Positions 45,158-53,427 of a stretch of 64,000 nucleotides of DNA are shown piece after piece (the stretch's first letter is position 1; every line of letters starts with the position of its first letter). The translations under genes were made by a program, and so were the position numbers. The notes under the pieces are model-generated. The model was not told where the DNA came from. It ran no database searches and saw only the letters and a program-made list of their open reading frames with translations. The DNA comes from Pseudalkalibacillus salsuginis (GTDB taxonomy: Bacteria; Bacillota; Bacilli; Bacillales; Fictibacillaceae), in NCBI RefSeq assembly GCF_021646685.1, contig NZ_JAKJHW010000002.1:744001-808000 (forward strand). Direction: 5' to 3'.

Positions 45158-45235
45158 TTAAAATCTCTGGAACCAGACTTGAATGGCTAAAATCAAAAAG
45201 CTTAGTACACCAATATCCCTCGTTTTTCGGATCAT
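45158..45235 (-). CDS. Possible 25-aa membrane peptide at the head of the nitrate operon
   Basis: ATG at 45235 follows AGGAGGG at ideal spacing, better than that of the transporter gene. The peptide is MIRKTRDIGVLSFLILAIQVW plus RF: basic start, one hydrophobic helix. The stop lies 30 bases before the transporter GTG. It could be a small protein or a translated leader; no family recognised. Confidence 0.45.
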   Translation of the reverse strand: MIRKTRDIGVLSFLILAIQVWFQRF

Positions 45236-45499
45236 TGTATTCCCTCCTATCCATCAAAAGAATGAAAGACATTTGTTCAATGAACGCTTTAAATTGTTAA
45301 AGCATAATTGTCGACCTGTTTTTTTTCAGGCCATTGGCCGTAAACTATTGCTTCGCAGACAATAATGCTTGGGTTTTAATCATCTGGTTAGATCGATTAC
45401 TAACTAAATATATTTTTCCCCCTCAGCTTCTCGCTTTAGTTAAGCTGTCGAAGTATTGGATAAAAGTATTTCATATTTTTTCTGTTACGAACATAATGA

Positions 45500-45516
45500 T
45501 GTAAGAATATCTAACA
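45500..45516. promoter_or_regulatory. TnrA/GlnR box 1 of the nitrate operon
   Basis: TGTAAGAATATCTAACA fits the consensus TGTNANAWWWTMTNACA at every defined position. It lies upstream of the minus-strand nitrate operon. Activation by TnrA under nitrogen limitation is the known mode for Bacillus nas genes. Confidence 0.85.
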
Positions 45517-45551
45517 TGGTTTTTACTTTTAACTTTACATCTTTCTTTGTT

Positions 45552-45568
45552 TGTAAAGATACCTAACA
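45552..45568. promoter_or_regulatory. TnrA/GlnR box 2 (weaker)
   Basis: TGTAAAGATACCTAACA matches the same consensus with two mismatches and starts exactly 52 bp from box 1, about five helical turns. The rest of 45236-45815 shows no gene. Confidence 0.6.
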
Positions 45569-45815
45569 TCTTCTTTTCGTGCTTGTTGAGTGCAAACTCT
45601 ATCATGTGGTCATAAGGAGACTGTGCATAGGAATACAAAGAAAGAATCGGAAGTGATGGATGAAGGATTGAAAGCGATGGATGAAAAACTGGTGGGCATT
45701 TCATTTAATCGTACAAGTTCGCCAATACGAAGCTCTTTTTAATTCATATAAAGGTATTTCCTATTTTTGTTAGAATAGGCTATTATAAGGGAATTTTAAC
45801 AGGAAGGTGGATACT

Positions 45816-46262
45816 ATGAGAGGTCTTTTTGTAATAAGCATGATCGCTTTTCTTGTTATCCTTAGCGGATGCGGGACTACGATGTCCGAGGAAAGTGGCA
45901 TGTTTACATTTGAAACGGAAGATGATATCTATGAAAAGATTACCATGGACGAAAAAAACGGATGGTCCCTTCAAAAAAATGACAAAGAAGTCGCCACCCT
46001 TCAATACATCAAGACAGAAGAATTTGATACTGAAATCATCCCTGATTTTGAAGGGGGACTTCATGGCGATGAAATTAAATCAGACTGGTACTATAACAAT
46101 ACCCGATTTGTGTTAGAGCATGTCAAGAGCATGGAAGTTACCCAACGTTTTCATTTTCTCTTTCCAGTCGATGATGAACATTCGTATCTATTGACTTCAA
46201 CCACCCCTGCTTTGGAAAGACACCAGATAGAAGAACTCGCTAAATCGTTTCGATATGATTGA
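45816..46262 (+). CDS. Lipoprotein of unknown function
   Basis: A 148-residue protein with a signal peptide and lipobox LVILSGC (Cys near residue 19). The mature part is acidic, without recognised domain (FTFETEDDIYEKITMDEKNG, then YLLTSTTPALERHQIEELAK). ATG at 45816 is set by AGGAAGGTGG. It is exported and anchored outside the membrane. Monocistronic by position; the next gene converges. The family is not recognised. Confidence 0.75.
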   Translation: MRGLFVISMIAFLVILSGCGTTMSEESGMFTFETEDDIYEKITMDEKNGWSLQKNDKEVATLQYIKTEEFDTEIIPDFEGGLHGDEIKSDWYYNNTRFVLEHVKSMEVTQRFHFLFPVDDEHSYLLTSTTPALERHQIEELAKSFRYD

Positions 46263-46305
46263 TACTTTATTGTCATTTCCCTAATGGGAGGTCTCAAATT
46301 TCAGA

Positions 46306-47130
46306 TTAAGAAATTTTTTTGTTCAACCAATGGCTTGGCTTATCCAGATGACCTGGAATTCTAGTATTAGTGTTCCCGGTTGCTGAATTGATTTGCGATT
46401 GTGTAAGAAAAAGAGCCTTTGTCAGGTCAGCACCTCTCAAATCTGCACCTCTAAGATCAGCCCCAATAAAATCTGCCTTTCTCAAATCACTCTGGCTTAA
46501 ATTTGCTGCTATCATCAGTTTTCCGCGAAAGTCTTCACCTTGTAAATTTAGCCCTTTTAAATTTGCGCCAATGTAGTCTAAACCTTTCTTTATTCTCTTC
46601 TTTTTACCTTTTTTAACGATATCAGCTCGGTACACTTTACTTGTCGCTTTTAATAGATCGTTGACACAGTTTCTATGTGCGACAATATCTATTTCCAAAA
46701 TCTCTTTTGGCTTTTTTTCGGTTAGTTCAACGGTTTCTTCGTACATTTTTTGAAGACCTGCATGAAACGATTGAGTTTCTTTTAAGGTAAGCGCTTGTTT
46801 GAGATACCAGAGCATTTCAAAAAGTTGTTGCACAAGAGGAAATACGGTAAACATCTCTTCAGCATGTTCAAGATCCTCACGCCAGTCTTCACCTTTATAA
46901 ATAGACTGTGAAACATGCTGACCTGCACCGAAGCACTCATAAGATACACAACCATGAAAGCCTCTTCCCCTCAATTGATCATGTATAGAACACAAATTAT
47001 TTGAACACAAATGTCGGCAAGGTTCTCCACCATCTTTGTTGAATGGAAAATCTGCTGATTCCGCATAAGGCAATGCAACACAGCACAACCCAAAGCAATT
47101 CTTGCAATCTGATTTTAAATGATTAAACAT
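46306..47130 (-). CDS. Pentapeptide-repeat protein with Cys-rich N-terminus
   Basis: A 274-residue protein. The N-terminal 65 residues hold many Cys (CKNCFGLCCVALPY, CRHLCSNNLCSIH, GCVSYECFG) that could bind a metal or cluster. Residues 110-180 are helical. Residues 187-240 have A(D/N)LxX pentapeptide repeats (ANLKGLNLQGEDF, ANLSQSDLRKADFIGADL, DLRGADLRGADL), expected to form a short right-handed beta-helix. Function unknown; similar proteins are annotated only by the repeat. ATG at 47130 with weak GGAAG. Confidence 0.75.
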   Translation of the reverse strand: MFNHLKSDCKNCFGLCCVALPYAESADFPFNKDGGEPCRHLCSNNLCSIHDQLRGRGFHGCVSYECFGAGQHVSQSIYKGEDWREDLEHAEEMFTVFPLVQQLFEMLWYLKQALTLKETQSFHAGLQKMYEETVELTEKKPKEILEIDIVAHRNCVNDLLKATSKVYRADIVKKGKKKRIKKGLDYIGANLKGLNLQGEDFRGKLMIAANLSQSDLRKADFIGADLRGADLRGADLTKALFLTQSQINSATGNTNTRIPGHLDKPSHWLNKKIS

Positions 47131-47379
47131 TATTAAACACTTCCAGTAGTTTACAAAGGATATTTAAAGTATAAACGAAAGGACAAACAGTTAATAGTTG
47201 CAATTTCACCCACTCAATCCGAATAAACCGGCAATCTTACACACTCCTAAATGTCCAGTTATTTTATAAGGACTTACTGATTAGCCTATTTCAAGAAATT
47301 AATTTTCCAAATTTTAATAAAAAAGGAATTGTATGAGCTAAAATAAAGCTAACGCCATTCGTTTATTGGAGGAAAGAAA

Positions 47380-48093
47380 ATGAAGGTAATCAAAGAGAAT
47401 GAAGTATATCAGTTAGCTTTCATGCCACGTTTATTCCCTATTAATTGCTATCTTGTTGAGGAAGAGTATTACATCACCATCGTGGATACAGGAATGCCGT
47501 TCTGTAAAAATGGAATTATTAAAACAGCTGAGTCGATCGGTAAACCAATTCAGAAGATAGTATTAACCCATGCCCATAGTGATCATGTTGGAGCACTTGA
47601 TGAACTAAAAGAGCAGATCCCCAATGCAGAGGTTCTTTTACCAAAACGAGAGGAAAAAATTTTGGCTGGGGATGTTTCACTTGAAGAAGGAGAAGGCTTT
47701 AAATCTATTAGAGGTGGAATCCCGAAAAATGTGAAGACAAAACCAGATACTTTACTAGAAGATGGAGACCGGATCGGCTCTTTACTAGCAATTCACTCTC
47801 CAGGACACACTCCTGGAATGATGTCTTTTTTGGATACACGAAGCAACACCCTGATAGCAGGTGATGCATTTCAAACCAAAGGCGGATTAGCGGTTTCAGG
47901 AGATATACGTTGGTCCTTCCCTTTTCCTGCATTAGCTACATGGGATAAAGATATAGCCATACGATCAGCAGAAAAGCTTTTAGACTACGACCCTAGTGTT
48001 CTAATGGTAGGACACGGAAGAATGCTTCATAACCCATCGAATCAAATCAAAGAAGCAATTATTTCCGCAAAAAACAATAGAGTGAGCAAATAA
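47380..48093 (+). CDS. MBL-fold metallo-hydrolase
   Basis: A 237-residue metallo-beta-lactamase-fold enzyme. Metal ligands are in THAHSDHVGALDEL (HxHxDH), HSPGHTPGMMSF, AGDAFQ and MVGHGRM. This is the general hydrolase layout of the YflN/glyoxalase II-like group; substrate unknown. ATG at 47380 follows TTGGAGG. It stands alone; a hairpin terminator lies 105 bases downstream. Confidence 0.85.
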   Translation: MKVIKENEVYQLAFMPRLFPINCYLVEEEYYITIVDTGMPFCKNGIIKTAESIGKPIQKIVLTHAHSDHVGALDELKEQIPNAEVLLPKREEKILAGDVSLEEGEGFKSIRGGIPKNVKTKPDTLLEDGDRIGSLLAIHSPGHTPGMMSFLDTRSNTLIAGDAFQTKGGLAVSGDIRWSFPFPALATWDKDIAIRSAEKLLDYDPSVLMVGHGRMLHNPSNQIKEAIISAKNNRVSK

Positions 48094-48197
48094 TTACGGT
48101 GTCAAAACCAGGATCAAACCTAGATAATCCTTAAAACTCTTATAGATGCAGTCCAGGCTGTTAAAAGAAATGTATAGTAATTGGCAGGATATTAAAA

Positions 48198-48234
48198 GGG
48201 ACGCGTTATATGGAAACGCGTCTGATTGCTTTTT
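48198..48234. terminator. Terminator hairpin between convergent genes
   Basis: GGACGCGTT-ATATGG-AAACGCGTC stem followed on the plus strand by GATTGCTTTTTTC. It ends the MBL gene transcript and possibly the beta-lactamase gene. Confidence 0.75.
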
Positions 48235-48235
48235 T

Positions 48236-49030
48236 CTAGTTAATTATGTTCTTCTTTTTTAGAGTCTCTAGTGTAATATTTTTCGCTTGGGTTCCGCTGC
48301 CATCAATGTTAACTGCATAAACCCATGTCGTATTTCCTGTCTCGACAAACCCGACAAACCATCCAAGACCAAAGTCTGACAGCCTTGTCCCTGTTTTCCC
48401 ATAGAGGGTATATTCATCCTGCTCATCCTGGATCATCATACGTTTAACGGTTTTTTGATGTCTTTCTTCAAAAGGAAGCTCTTCCTCCACCAGCTTTTCA
48501 ATAAAATCCGCTTGTTCCAAAGCTGAGATTTCCATGCTGCTGTCCAGCCAAAAAGAATCAATTCCACCGCTTATATCCTGGTTTCCATACTGTATAAGAT
48601 CAACATGACTCTGCATTTGTTCTTCACCAATATCACGTGCCATGTCTTGATAATACCAGATAACCGAATGTCTCATACCTGAAGCTAAAGTATGATCTCT
48701 ATTCCAATCTGCAAATTGCCTGGTGACCCCATCCCAGCGTTTTACTTCATATTCATCCCTGACCGCCAAGGTTTCCAATCCGATCAATGCATTCGGAACT
48801 TTAAAAGTGGATTCAGGTGTGAAGCTTTCCATGCTTCTCTCTTTATTGTATACATACACCTGATCGTTCTGGAGATTTTTCAATACCATTGTCCCTTCTT
48901 TATCATTAAAAAACTCCCCGATTTCCAAGTCCTTCGGCTTTTGGTGCTCGGCACCTGTTACTGTACCCAATCCCATAAATACAAACAAAGCAGAAAATAC
49001 AAGTAAGGCGGCAGTCCTCAACATCTTCAT
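48236..49030 (-). CDS. Class D beta-lactamase (OXA/BPU-like)
   Basis: A 264-residue exported serine enzyme with a signal peptide (MKMLRTAALLVFSALFVF...). All class D motifs are in order: Ser74-Thr-Phe-Lys77 (ESTFKVPNALIG), Ser122-Val-Ile124 (the S-x-V position, with Ile), Tyr148-Gly-Asn150, and Lys212-Thr-Gly214 (YGKTGTRL). Gram-positive class D enzymes of this type are known in bacilli and can hydrolyse penicillins weakly or strongly. Start ATG at 49030 with AAGGAGG; a longer frame would mask the signal. Activity and spectrum are not predictable here. Confidence 0.88.
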   Translation of the reverse strand: MKMLRTAALLVFSALFVFMGLGTVTGAEHQKPKDLEIGEFFNDKEGTMVLKNLQNDQVYVYNKERSMESFTPESTFKVPNALIGLETLAVRDEYEVKRWDGVTRQFADWNRDHTLASGMRHSVIWYYQDMARDIGEEQMQSHVDLIQYGNQDISGGIDSFWLDSSMEISALEQADFIEKLVEEELPFEERHQKTVKRMMIQDEQDEYTLYGKTGTRLSDFGLGWFVGFVETGNTTWVYAVNIDGSGTQAKNITLETLKKKNIIN

Positions 49031-49129
49031 TTTACATCCTCCTTCTTTTGATAGGTATTTCTCAATGATCAACAAGCTTGTGATATCATTAACTATACGT
49101 AACATGATTTATGTCTAAAAGGTTCATTT

Positions 49130-49157
49130 TTTCGATCTGTACCCATACAGATCGAAA
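49130..49157. promoter_or_regulatory. Perfect 12-bp palindrome before the MocR-type gene (probable operator)
   Basis: TTTCGATCTGTA-CCCA-TACAGATCGAAA ends directly against the GGGGAGG ribosome site of the regulator gene, between it and the divergent beta-lactamase gene. It could be an autoregulatory operator or an mRNA hairpin. Confidence 0.6.
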
Positions 49158-49171
49158 GGGGAGGATCCTGA

Positions 49172-50512
49172 TTGTCTACGAAATATGAACAAATCATAAA
49201 GGAAATCGAGGTCAGGATGGGGGATGGCCGCCTGAAACCCGGTTCACGACTTCCCTCGGTCCGTGCTTTTTCGAAAGAGCTTCAATGCAGTATCAATTCG
49301 GTCATCAAAGCCTATAATGAACTAGAAAAAGGACACAGGATTTACTCTGTCCCAAAAAGCGGTTATTTCCTTGTCGGCAGGAATAAGACAGATGGTGACA
49401 TCGTACAAGGATTGATCGATTTCTGCTCTGCAGGTCCTGACCCCAGCAAGATGCCTTATCGGGATTATCAACATTGCATGAATCAAGCGATCGACCTTTA
49501 CAAGGAGGAAATGTTTCATTACTCGGAGCCTTTAGGGTTGACCTCACTGCGCCACCAGCTTTCAAAACAGCTGCAGGATCTCCAGGTTTTTACTCCTCCA
49601 GAGAGGATTTGTATTGTTTCAGGATCACAACAAGCACTTGATCTCCTTGTTTCTCTTCCCTTTCCAAACGGAAAAGCTGAAATCTGTGTTGAACAGCCGA
49701 CACATTTCAGCTTTATCGAATCCTTATCCACTCGTGGTTTGAAAGCAATTGGAATTGAAATGACCAACAGCGGGATCGACTTGGACCATCTAGAGGAAAC
49801 CTTCAAGGAAGGAAACATCAAATTTTTTTACACCGTATCACGATTTCAGAATCCAACAGGTTACAGCTATTCGAACGAGGAAAAACGAAAAATCGTGGAG
49901 CTGGCCCAGAAATATGACGTATATATCATTGAAGACGATTATATGGGAGACCTGGACACACGGAGAAAGGCAGACCCGATGTTTGCCTATGATCCATCCG
50001 GCAGGATCATCTATACAAAAAGCTTCTCCAAAGTGCTGTTGCCAGGTCTAAGGTTAGGATTAGCGGTGTTGCCAGAGGCGCTGCTTGAAAGCTTTACCAA
50101 AGCCAAATTTGCGGCAGATGTCCATACCCCAGTCCTCACCCAGGGGGCCCTAGAAATTTATTTGCAGAGCGGGATGTTCATGTCGCATATCGATAAACTT
50201 AGAAAGCAATATAAGAAAAAGGGTACTATCCTTAAGCAGTCCTATCTTCAGTACCTTCCACCCGAAGCTGAATTTACAGGAGGAGACTCCGGTTTTTATT
50301 CAACGATTAAGGTGCCAGGACGATTAAAGGCAAGGCACCTTGTCGATCATTTGAAGAAAAAGAATGTCCTCGTCCAAGACGCGACGAATATGTATCTGCC
50401 AGACTATCGGAAGGAAAACCGGATCCGGCTGAGCGTATCGCAAGTACCCGATGCCAAAATAAAAATCGGTGTTGAAAAAATAGGAAAAGGTATTCGCGAG
50501 ATTTTTGTGTGA
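49172..50512 (+). CDS. MocR-type (GntR/aminotransferase) transcriptional regulator
   Basis: A 446-residue two-domain regulator. Residues 5-70 are a GntR winged helix (KPGSRLPSVRAFSKELQCSINSV). Residues 85-445 are aminotransferase-like with VEQPTHFSF, IIEDDYMGDL and the PLP lysine Lys287 in TKSFSKVLLPGLRLGL. TTG start at 49172 with GGGGAGG. It is only distantly like the MocR protein at 5641. It is divergent from the class D beta-lactamase gene, with a perfect palindrome between. Effector and target unknown. Confidence 0.87.
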   Translation: MSTKYEQIIKEIEVRMGDGRLKPGSRLPSVRAFSKELQCSINSVIKAYNELEKGHRIYSVPKSGYFLVGRNKTDGDIVQGLIDFCSAGPDPSKMPYRDYQHCMNQAIDLYKEEMFHYSEPLGLTSLRHQLSKQLQDLQVFTPPERICIVSGSQQALDLLVSLPFPNGKAEICVEQPTHFSFIESLSTRGLKAIGIEMTNSGIDLDHLEETFKEGNIKFFYTVSRFQNPTGYSYSNEEKRKIVELAQKYDVYIIEDDYMGDLDTRRKADPMFAYDPSGRIIYTKSFSKVLLPGLRLGLAVLPEALLESFTKAKFAADVHTPVLTQGALEIYLQSGMFMSHIDKLRKQYKKKGTILKQSYLQYLPPEAEFTGGDSGFYSTIKVPGRLKARHLVDHLKKKNVLVQDATNMYLPDYRKENRIRLSVSQVPDAKIKIGVEKIGKGIREIFV

Positions 50513-50623
50513 TAAGTTACATCAAAAGCGGTGGTCGAGATGTAGAGACAGAAACAGCGTACAAGTTGAAGTTTTTTGCTAAAAAAGACTGCCATCCAAT
50601 CGTTTTTCACTTTTATGATCGTT

Positions 50624-50650
50624 AAAATCGGTGAGAGACCGATTTTTTTC
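50624..50650 (+). terminator. Rho-independent terminator of the MocR-type gene
   Basis: AAAATCGGT-GAGAG-ACCGATTTT with further T, about 110 bases after the stop codon. Confidence 0.85.
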
Positions 50651-50677
50651 ATCTATTGGAACGTGCAGACCTCTTAA

Positions 50678-50830
50678 TTGCACCGTTTTCGGAGACGATT
50701 GCACCGTTTTCAAAAACAATTGCTCTGTTTTAAAATTAATTGCACTATTTCAAAAATGCATTGCATCATTTTCAAAAAATTGCACAGCTCCTTAGATAAT
50801 AGAATTACCGGGCAAGGAATTGCACGGCCC
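50678..50830. repeat. 21-bp phased array 3 (TTGCACxg units)
   Basis: TGCACCG-like units begin at 50679, 50700, 50721, 50741, 50762, 50781 and again at about 50821, so spacing is 21, 21, 20, 21, 19 and then 40. The unit is TTGCACCGTTTTCAAAAACAA, unrelated to the TGAACAG unit of arrays 1 and 2. Intergenic. Confidence 0.85.
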
Positions 50831-50874
50831 TGTACATTAATGAACCAGCATTTTGTACTTAAACCATAAAAGTA

Positions 50875-50990
50875 GGGCTGTCCCAAAACAATAGTGTCAG
50901 ACACCACCACACAACATTTTGTTTCAAAAACACACTTTTTCTCAAAATGTTGCTAGGGACGGTGAGAGTCAGACACTAATGGGACAGCCC
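50875..50990. repeat. Palindromic element R2
   Basis: GGGCTGTCCCA / TGGGACAGCCC ends. The interior is nearly identical to the copy at 28285 over about 115 bases. It lies between array 3 and the end of a minus-strand hydrolase gene, where it could stop transcription from either side. Confidence 0.85.
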
Positions 50991-50999
50991 CTTATCCTT

Positions 51000-51806
51000 T
51001 TATAATGATTGTACGAACTCTGTTACGACCTCGTTGAACACTTCAGCTTCCTCTAGGAATGGACAGTGACAGCTGTCTTCGAATACGACCAGATGGGAAT
51101 TTTCGATGTGTTCATTCAAAAACACACCTGCTTCGACAGGAATCAGTTTTTCCGCTCTCCCGAAACAGAGCAGGGTCGGCACCTTGATGTTTTTAAACTG
51201 ATCGCGATAATCGACCACCGTCTGATCGAACAGGATTGCACTTGCGACAGACTCCGGAAGCTTCGTAGTTTCCTCCAGCATCCAATTGAAATCTTTTGGA
51301 TCAAGCTCTTCCTTGAACATGAGCGGTATGAACTCGGTCAGGAAGCCTACCCGATTATTCTGCACTTCCCGCATCAGATGGATCAATGTCGGGAAATCGA
51401 AAGTACCACTCGGAAAATCTTCCCACTTGAAGTCGGAGGCCAATTCATCGACAATGACCGTTCCTTTGACATTGTCATCACCGAACTGCTGCAAATAATC
51501 CCATACGACGAATGCTCCCATCGACCAGCCGACAAGGACAACATTCTTCAGCTCCATTTTTTCAATGAAACTGTGCAGATCCCTCGCATAATTCGCCACA
51601 GTATGGCCATGGTGTACTTTCGCCGATTGACCGTGCCCCCGCATATCCAAAAGGATGATACGGTGATCCTTCCTGAAGTGCTCGGTTTGATTCTTGAAGA
51701 AGCGGCTGCTCATCCACACCCCATGGATGAATAGGACTGGTACCCCTTCCCCCACATCTTCATAGTACAATTCCACCTGATCTTCTTCTACACTGATATA
51801 TGGCAT
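51000..51806 (-). CDS. Alpha/beta-fold hydrolase at the end of the TOMM cluster
   Basis: A 268-residue hydrolase with HGVWMSS oxyanion region, nucleophile VGWSMGAF and catalytic His in SCHCPFLEE. The acid position after FGRAEKLIP is less clear (Glu rather than Asp). ATG at 51806 has GGGGG ahead. It follows the SagB-type dehydrogenase gene by 67 bases on the same strand, so it probably belongs to the peptide operon. It could trim or release the modified peptide or be a plain esterase; no direct evidence. Confidence 0.8.
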   Translation of the reverse strand: MPYISVEEDQVELYYEDVGEGVPVLFIHGVWMSSRFFKNQTEHFRKDHRIILLDMRGHGQSAKVHHGHTVANYARDLHSFIEKMELKNVVLVGWSMGAFVVWDYLQQFGDDNVKGTVIVDELASDFKWEDFPSGTFDFPTLIHLMREVQNNRVGFLTEFIPLMFKEELDPKDFNWMLEETTKLPESVASAILFDQTVVDYRDQFKNIKVPTLLCFGRAEKLIPVEAGVFLNEHIENSHLVVFEDSCHCPFLEEAEVFNEVVTEFVQSL

Positions 51807-51873
51807 CAAGTAACCCCCTTCATTTTAAATTCCATCATTCCATTCTATTAGTCCAAGCTGGTCAAATATGCGT

Positions 51874-53406
51874 TCAAATCAATATCCCTTTCAGCCAGGG
51901 GCGTGGTTGGTGGGTTCCAATCGGGATCTGGATAAGACTCGATTTTTTCCCTTCGAATCCATATAAAGTATCGGACATTGCCACATCGAATCCGAGTAAT
52001 GGATGTCCTCCCATATCGAGTGCAGAGGCTGCTAAGAGTAAGCGCTGAATGAGCATTCCGGCTTTCATCTGTTGGATACGGTAGCCTCGATAACCCAAGT
52101 CCTCTTTCAAATGATCTACTGAACCGACGATATGCAGGCAAATCGGTACTTGATAGAGGTTCACGTTATGGGCGGTCATCCCTGACTGCAAGCGAAGGCG
52201 TAAATCGCCCGACCGGATCAGCTCTAGAGAGTGAGCTGAGGAATTGTAGCGATATGCCCCATCCGGAATATCTTCAACATTGTAAAAACAGCCATATAGT
52301 TCGATCTTGTCGCCAGAATCACCCAAATCGTTCTGGTTGATAAAGTTTTTTGCGACCTCTTGCAGGAGGATTGATAATTCCCGTTGAGTCACCTTTTTCA
52401 TGGCAAAGTCCATATCAGGCGAGTAACGTTTCCGGCAAACGGTCGTAAAATCGTATTCTAGGCGGTCGTGTTGGGGCAGAAAGATGGTTTCCCCCTCTTC
52501 TTTTACAGTTTCCGTGGTTTTGTTCGGAGAAAAGCATCCTATCGAGTCGAACATCGCTGCTTCATTCATTTTCGTAATCATCGGATAATCCAGGATATTT
52601 TTCGAACGGATGAAATAGTCAGTTTCCAATTCCGGCATGAGATTGATCAGTCTATCAGCTGAAATGTCACCCTTTCCTCCCGACAACAACCCGAATTCCG
52701 GTTTATGGGATAGCGGGATGACAGCATAGATACTTTCCTCTTCCTCTTTCAATCCAAGCAGGTGGTTGACGGCACGGTCGAGAAACTGGAAAAACACATA
52801 GGATGAATACCCGAAGCGTTTCCCCAATTCAAGGATCTGGCCGATTAACGCACCAGCATCGAGCCCTTGTAATCGATAGGCGAAATGATTGTACTTGAAA
52901 AAGTTTTTCCAGAACATCGTCGTCACGAAAACCGCTCCGAAACAATTTTCAATGTTACAACGCCAACCGAGCGCTTGAGTAAGATAGCTGTCGAAACTGC
53001 CTTCCCTGAGCATTCCAAGCCTGTGATGGGCCGCATCATAATGATAGACGCCATCCGCCAACCCTTCTACTTTTAAATAGACGTACACTTCGTTCGGATA
53101 CAATCCTCCTCCCGAGGGAACGAAGCGTCGCAACTGTTGCAGAAGGTCTGGCGAGTCCATGTAGATCGACTCCGAGAATTGGGTAATTCCATAAGCGTGC
53201 CAGAGGAAAGTGCCGATCGTTTCGAGTGAAGCCATTGGTTTCCTGCCAGACGCTTTCAATGGAAGTTGGGTAGAAAGAGGGATAGTTGGCAGATCCCGAT
53301 AAAGTTTATACGGCAAGGGTGCATCCTCCCAATCGATCTCAAAATCCGGAGGTTTCACCTGATCGATGTCATAATGGAGATTATGGAGAAACTCATCAAG
53401 GTTCAC
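51874..53406 (-). CDS. sagB: SagB-type thiazole/oxazole dehydrogenase of the TOMM cluster
   Basis: A 510-residue FMN oxidoreductase with two nitroreductase-like halves. The first has RRFVPSGGGLYPNEVYVYL, YHYDAAHHRLG and an AGALIGQILELGKRFGY segment. The second repeats the pattern with YRYNSSAHSLELIRSG and QMKAGMLIQRLLLAASALDMGG. SagB enzymes oxidise thiazolines/oxazolines to thiazoles/oxazoles. GTG start at 53406 with AAAGGAGG. The YcaO gene ends 21 bases upstream. The large size agrees with the SagB-type enzymes of heterocycloanthracin-like loci. Confidence 0.86.
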   Translation of the reverse strand: MNLDEFLHNLHYDIDQVKPPDFEIDWEDAPLPYKLYRDLPTIPLSTQLPLKASGRKPMASLETIGTFLWHAYGITQFSESIYMDSPDLLQQLRRFVPSGGGLYPNEVYVYLKVEGLADGVYHYDAAHHRLGMLREGSFDSYLTQALGWRCNIENCFGAVFVTTMFWKNFFKYNHFAYRLQGLDAGALIGQILELGKRFGYSSYVFFQFLDRAVNHLLGLKEEEESIYAVIPLSHKPEFGLLSGGKGDISADRLINLMPELETDYFIRSKNILDYPMITKMNEAAMFDSIGCFSPNKTTETVKEEGETIFLPQHDRLEYDFTTVCRKRYSPDMDFAMKKVTQRELSILLQEVAKNFINQNDLGDSGDKIELYGCFYNVEDIPDGAYRYNSSAHSLELIRSGDLRLRLQSGMTAHNVNLYQVPICLHIVGSVDHLKEDLGYRGYRIQQMKAGMLIQRLLLAASALDMGGHPLLGFDVAMSDTLYGFEGKKSSLIQIPIGTHQPRPWLKGILI

Positions 53407-53427
53407 CCTTCACCCTCCTTTCGCTGG

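Noticed and set aside
45471-45704. 77-codon minus-strand frame upstream of the nitrate operon
   Set aside because: It covers both TnrA boxes, has no ribosome site and a random composition.
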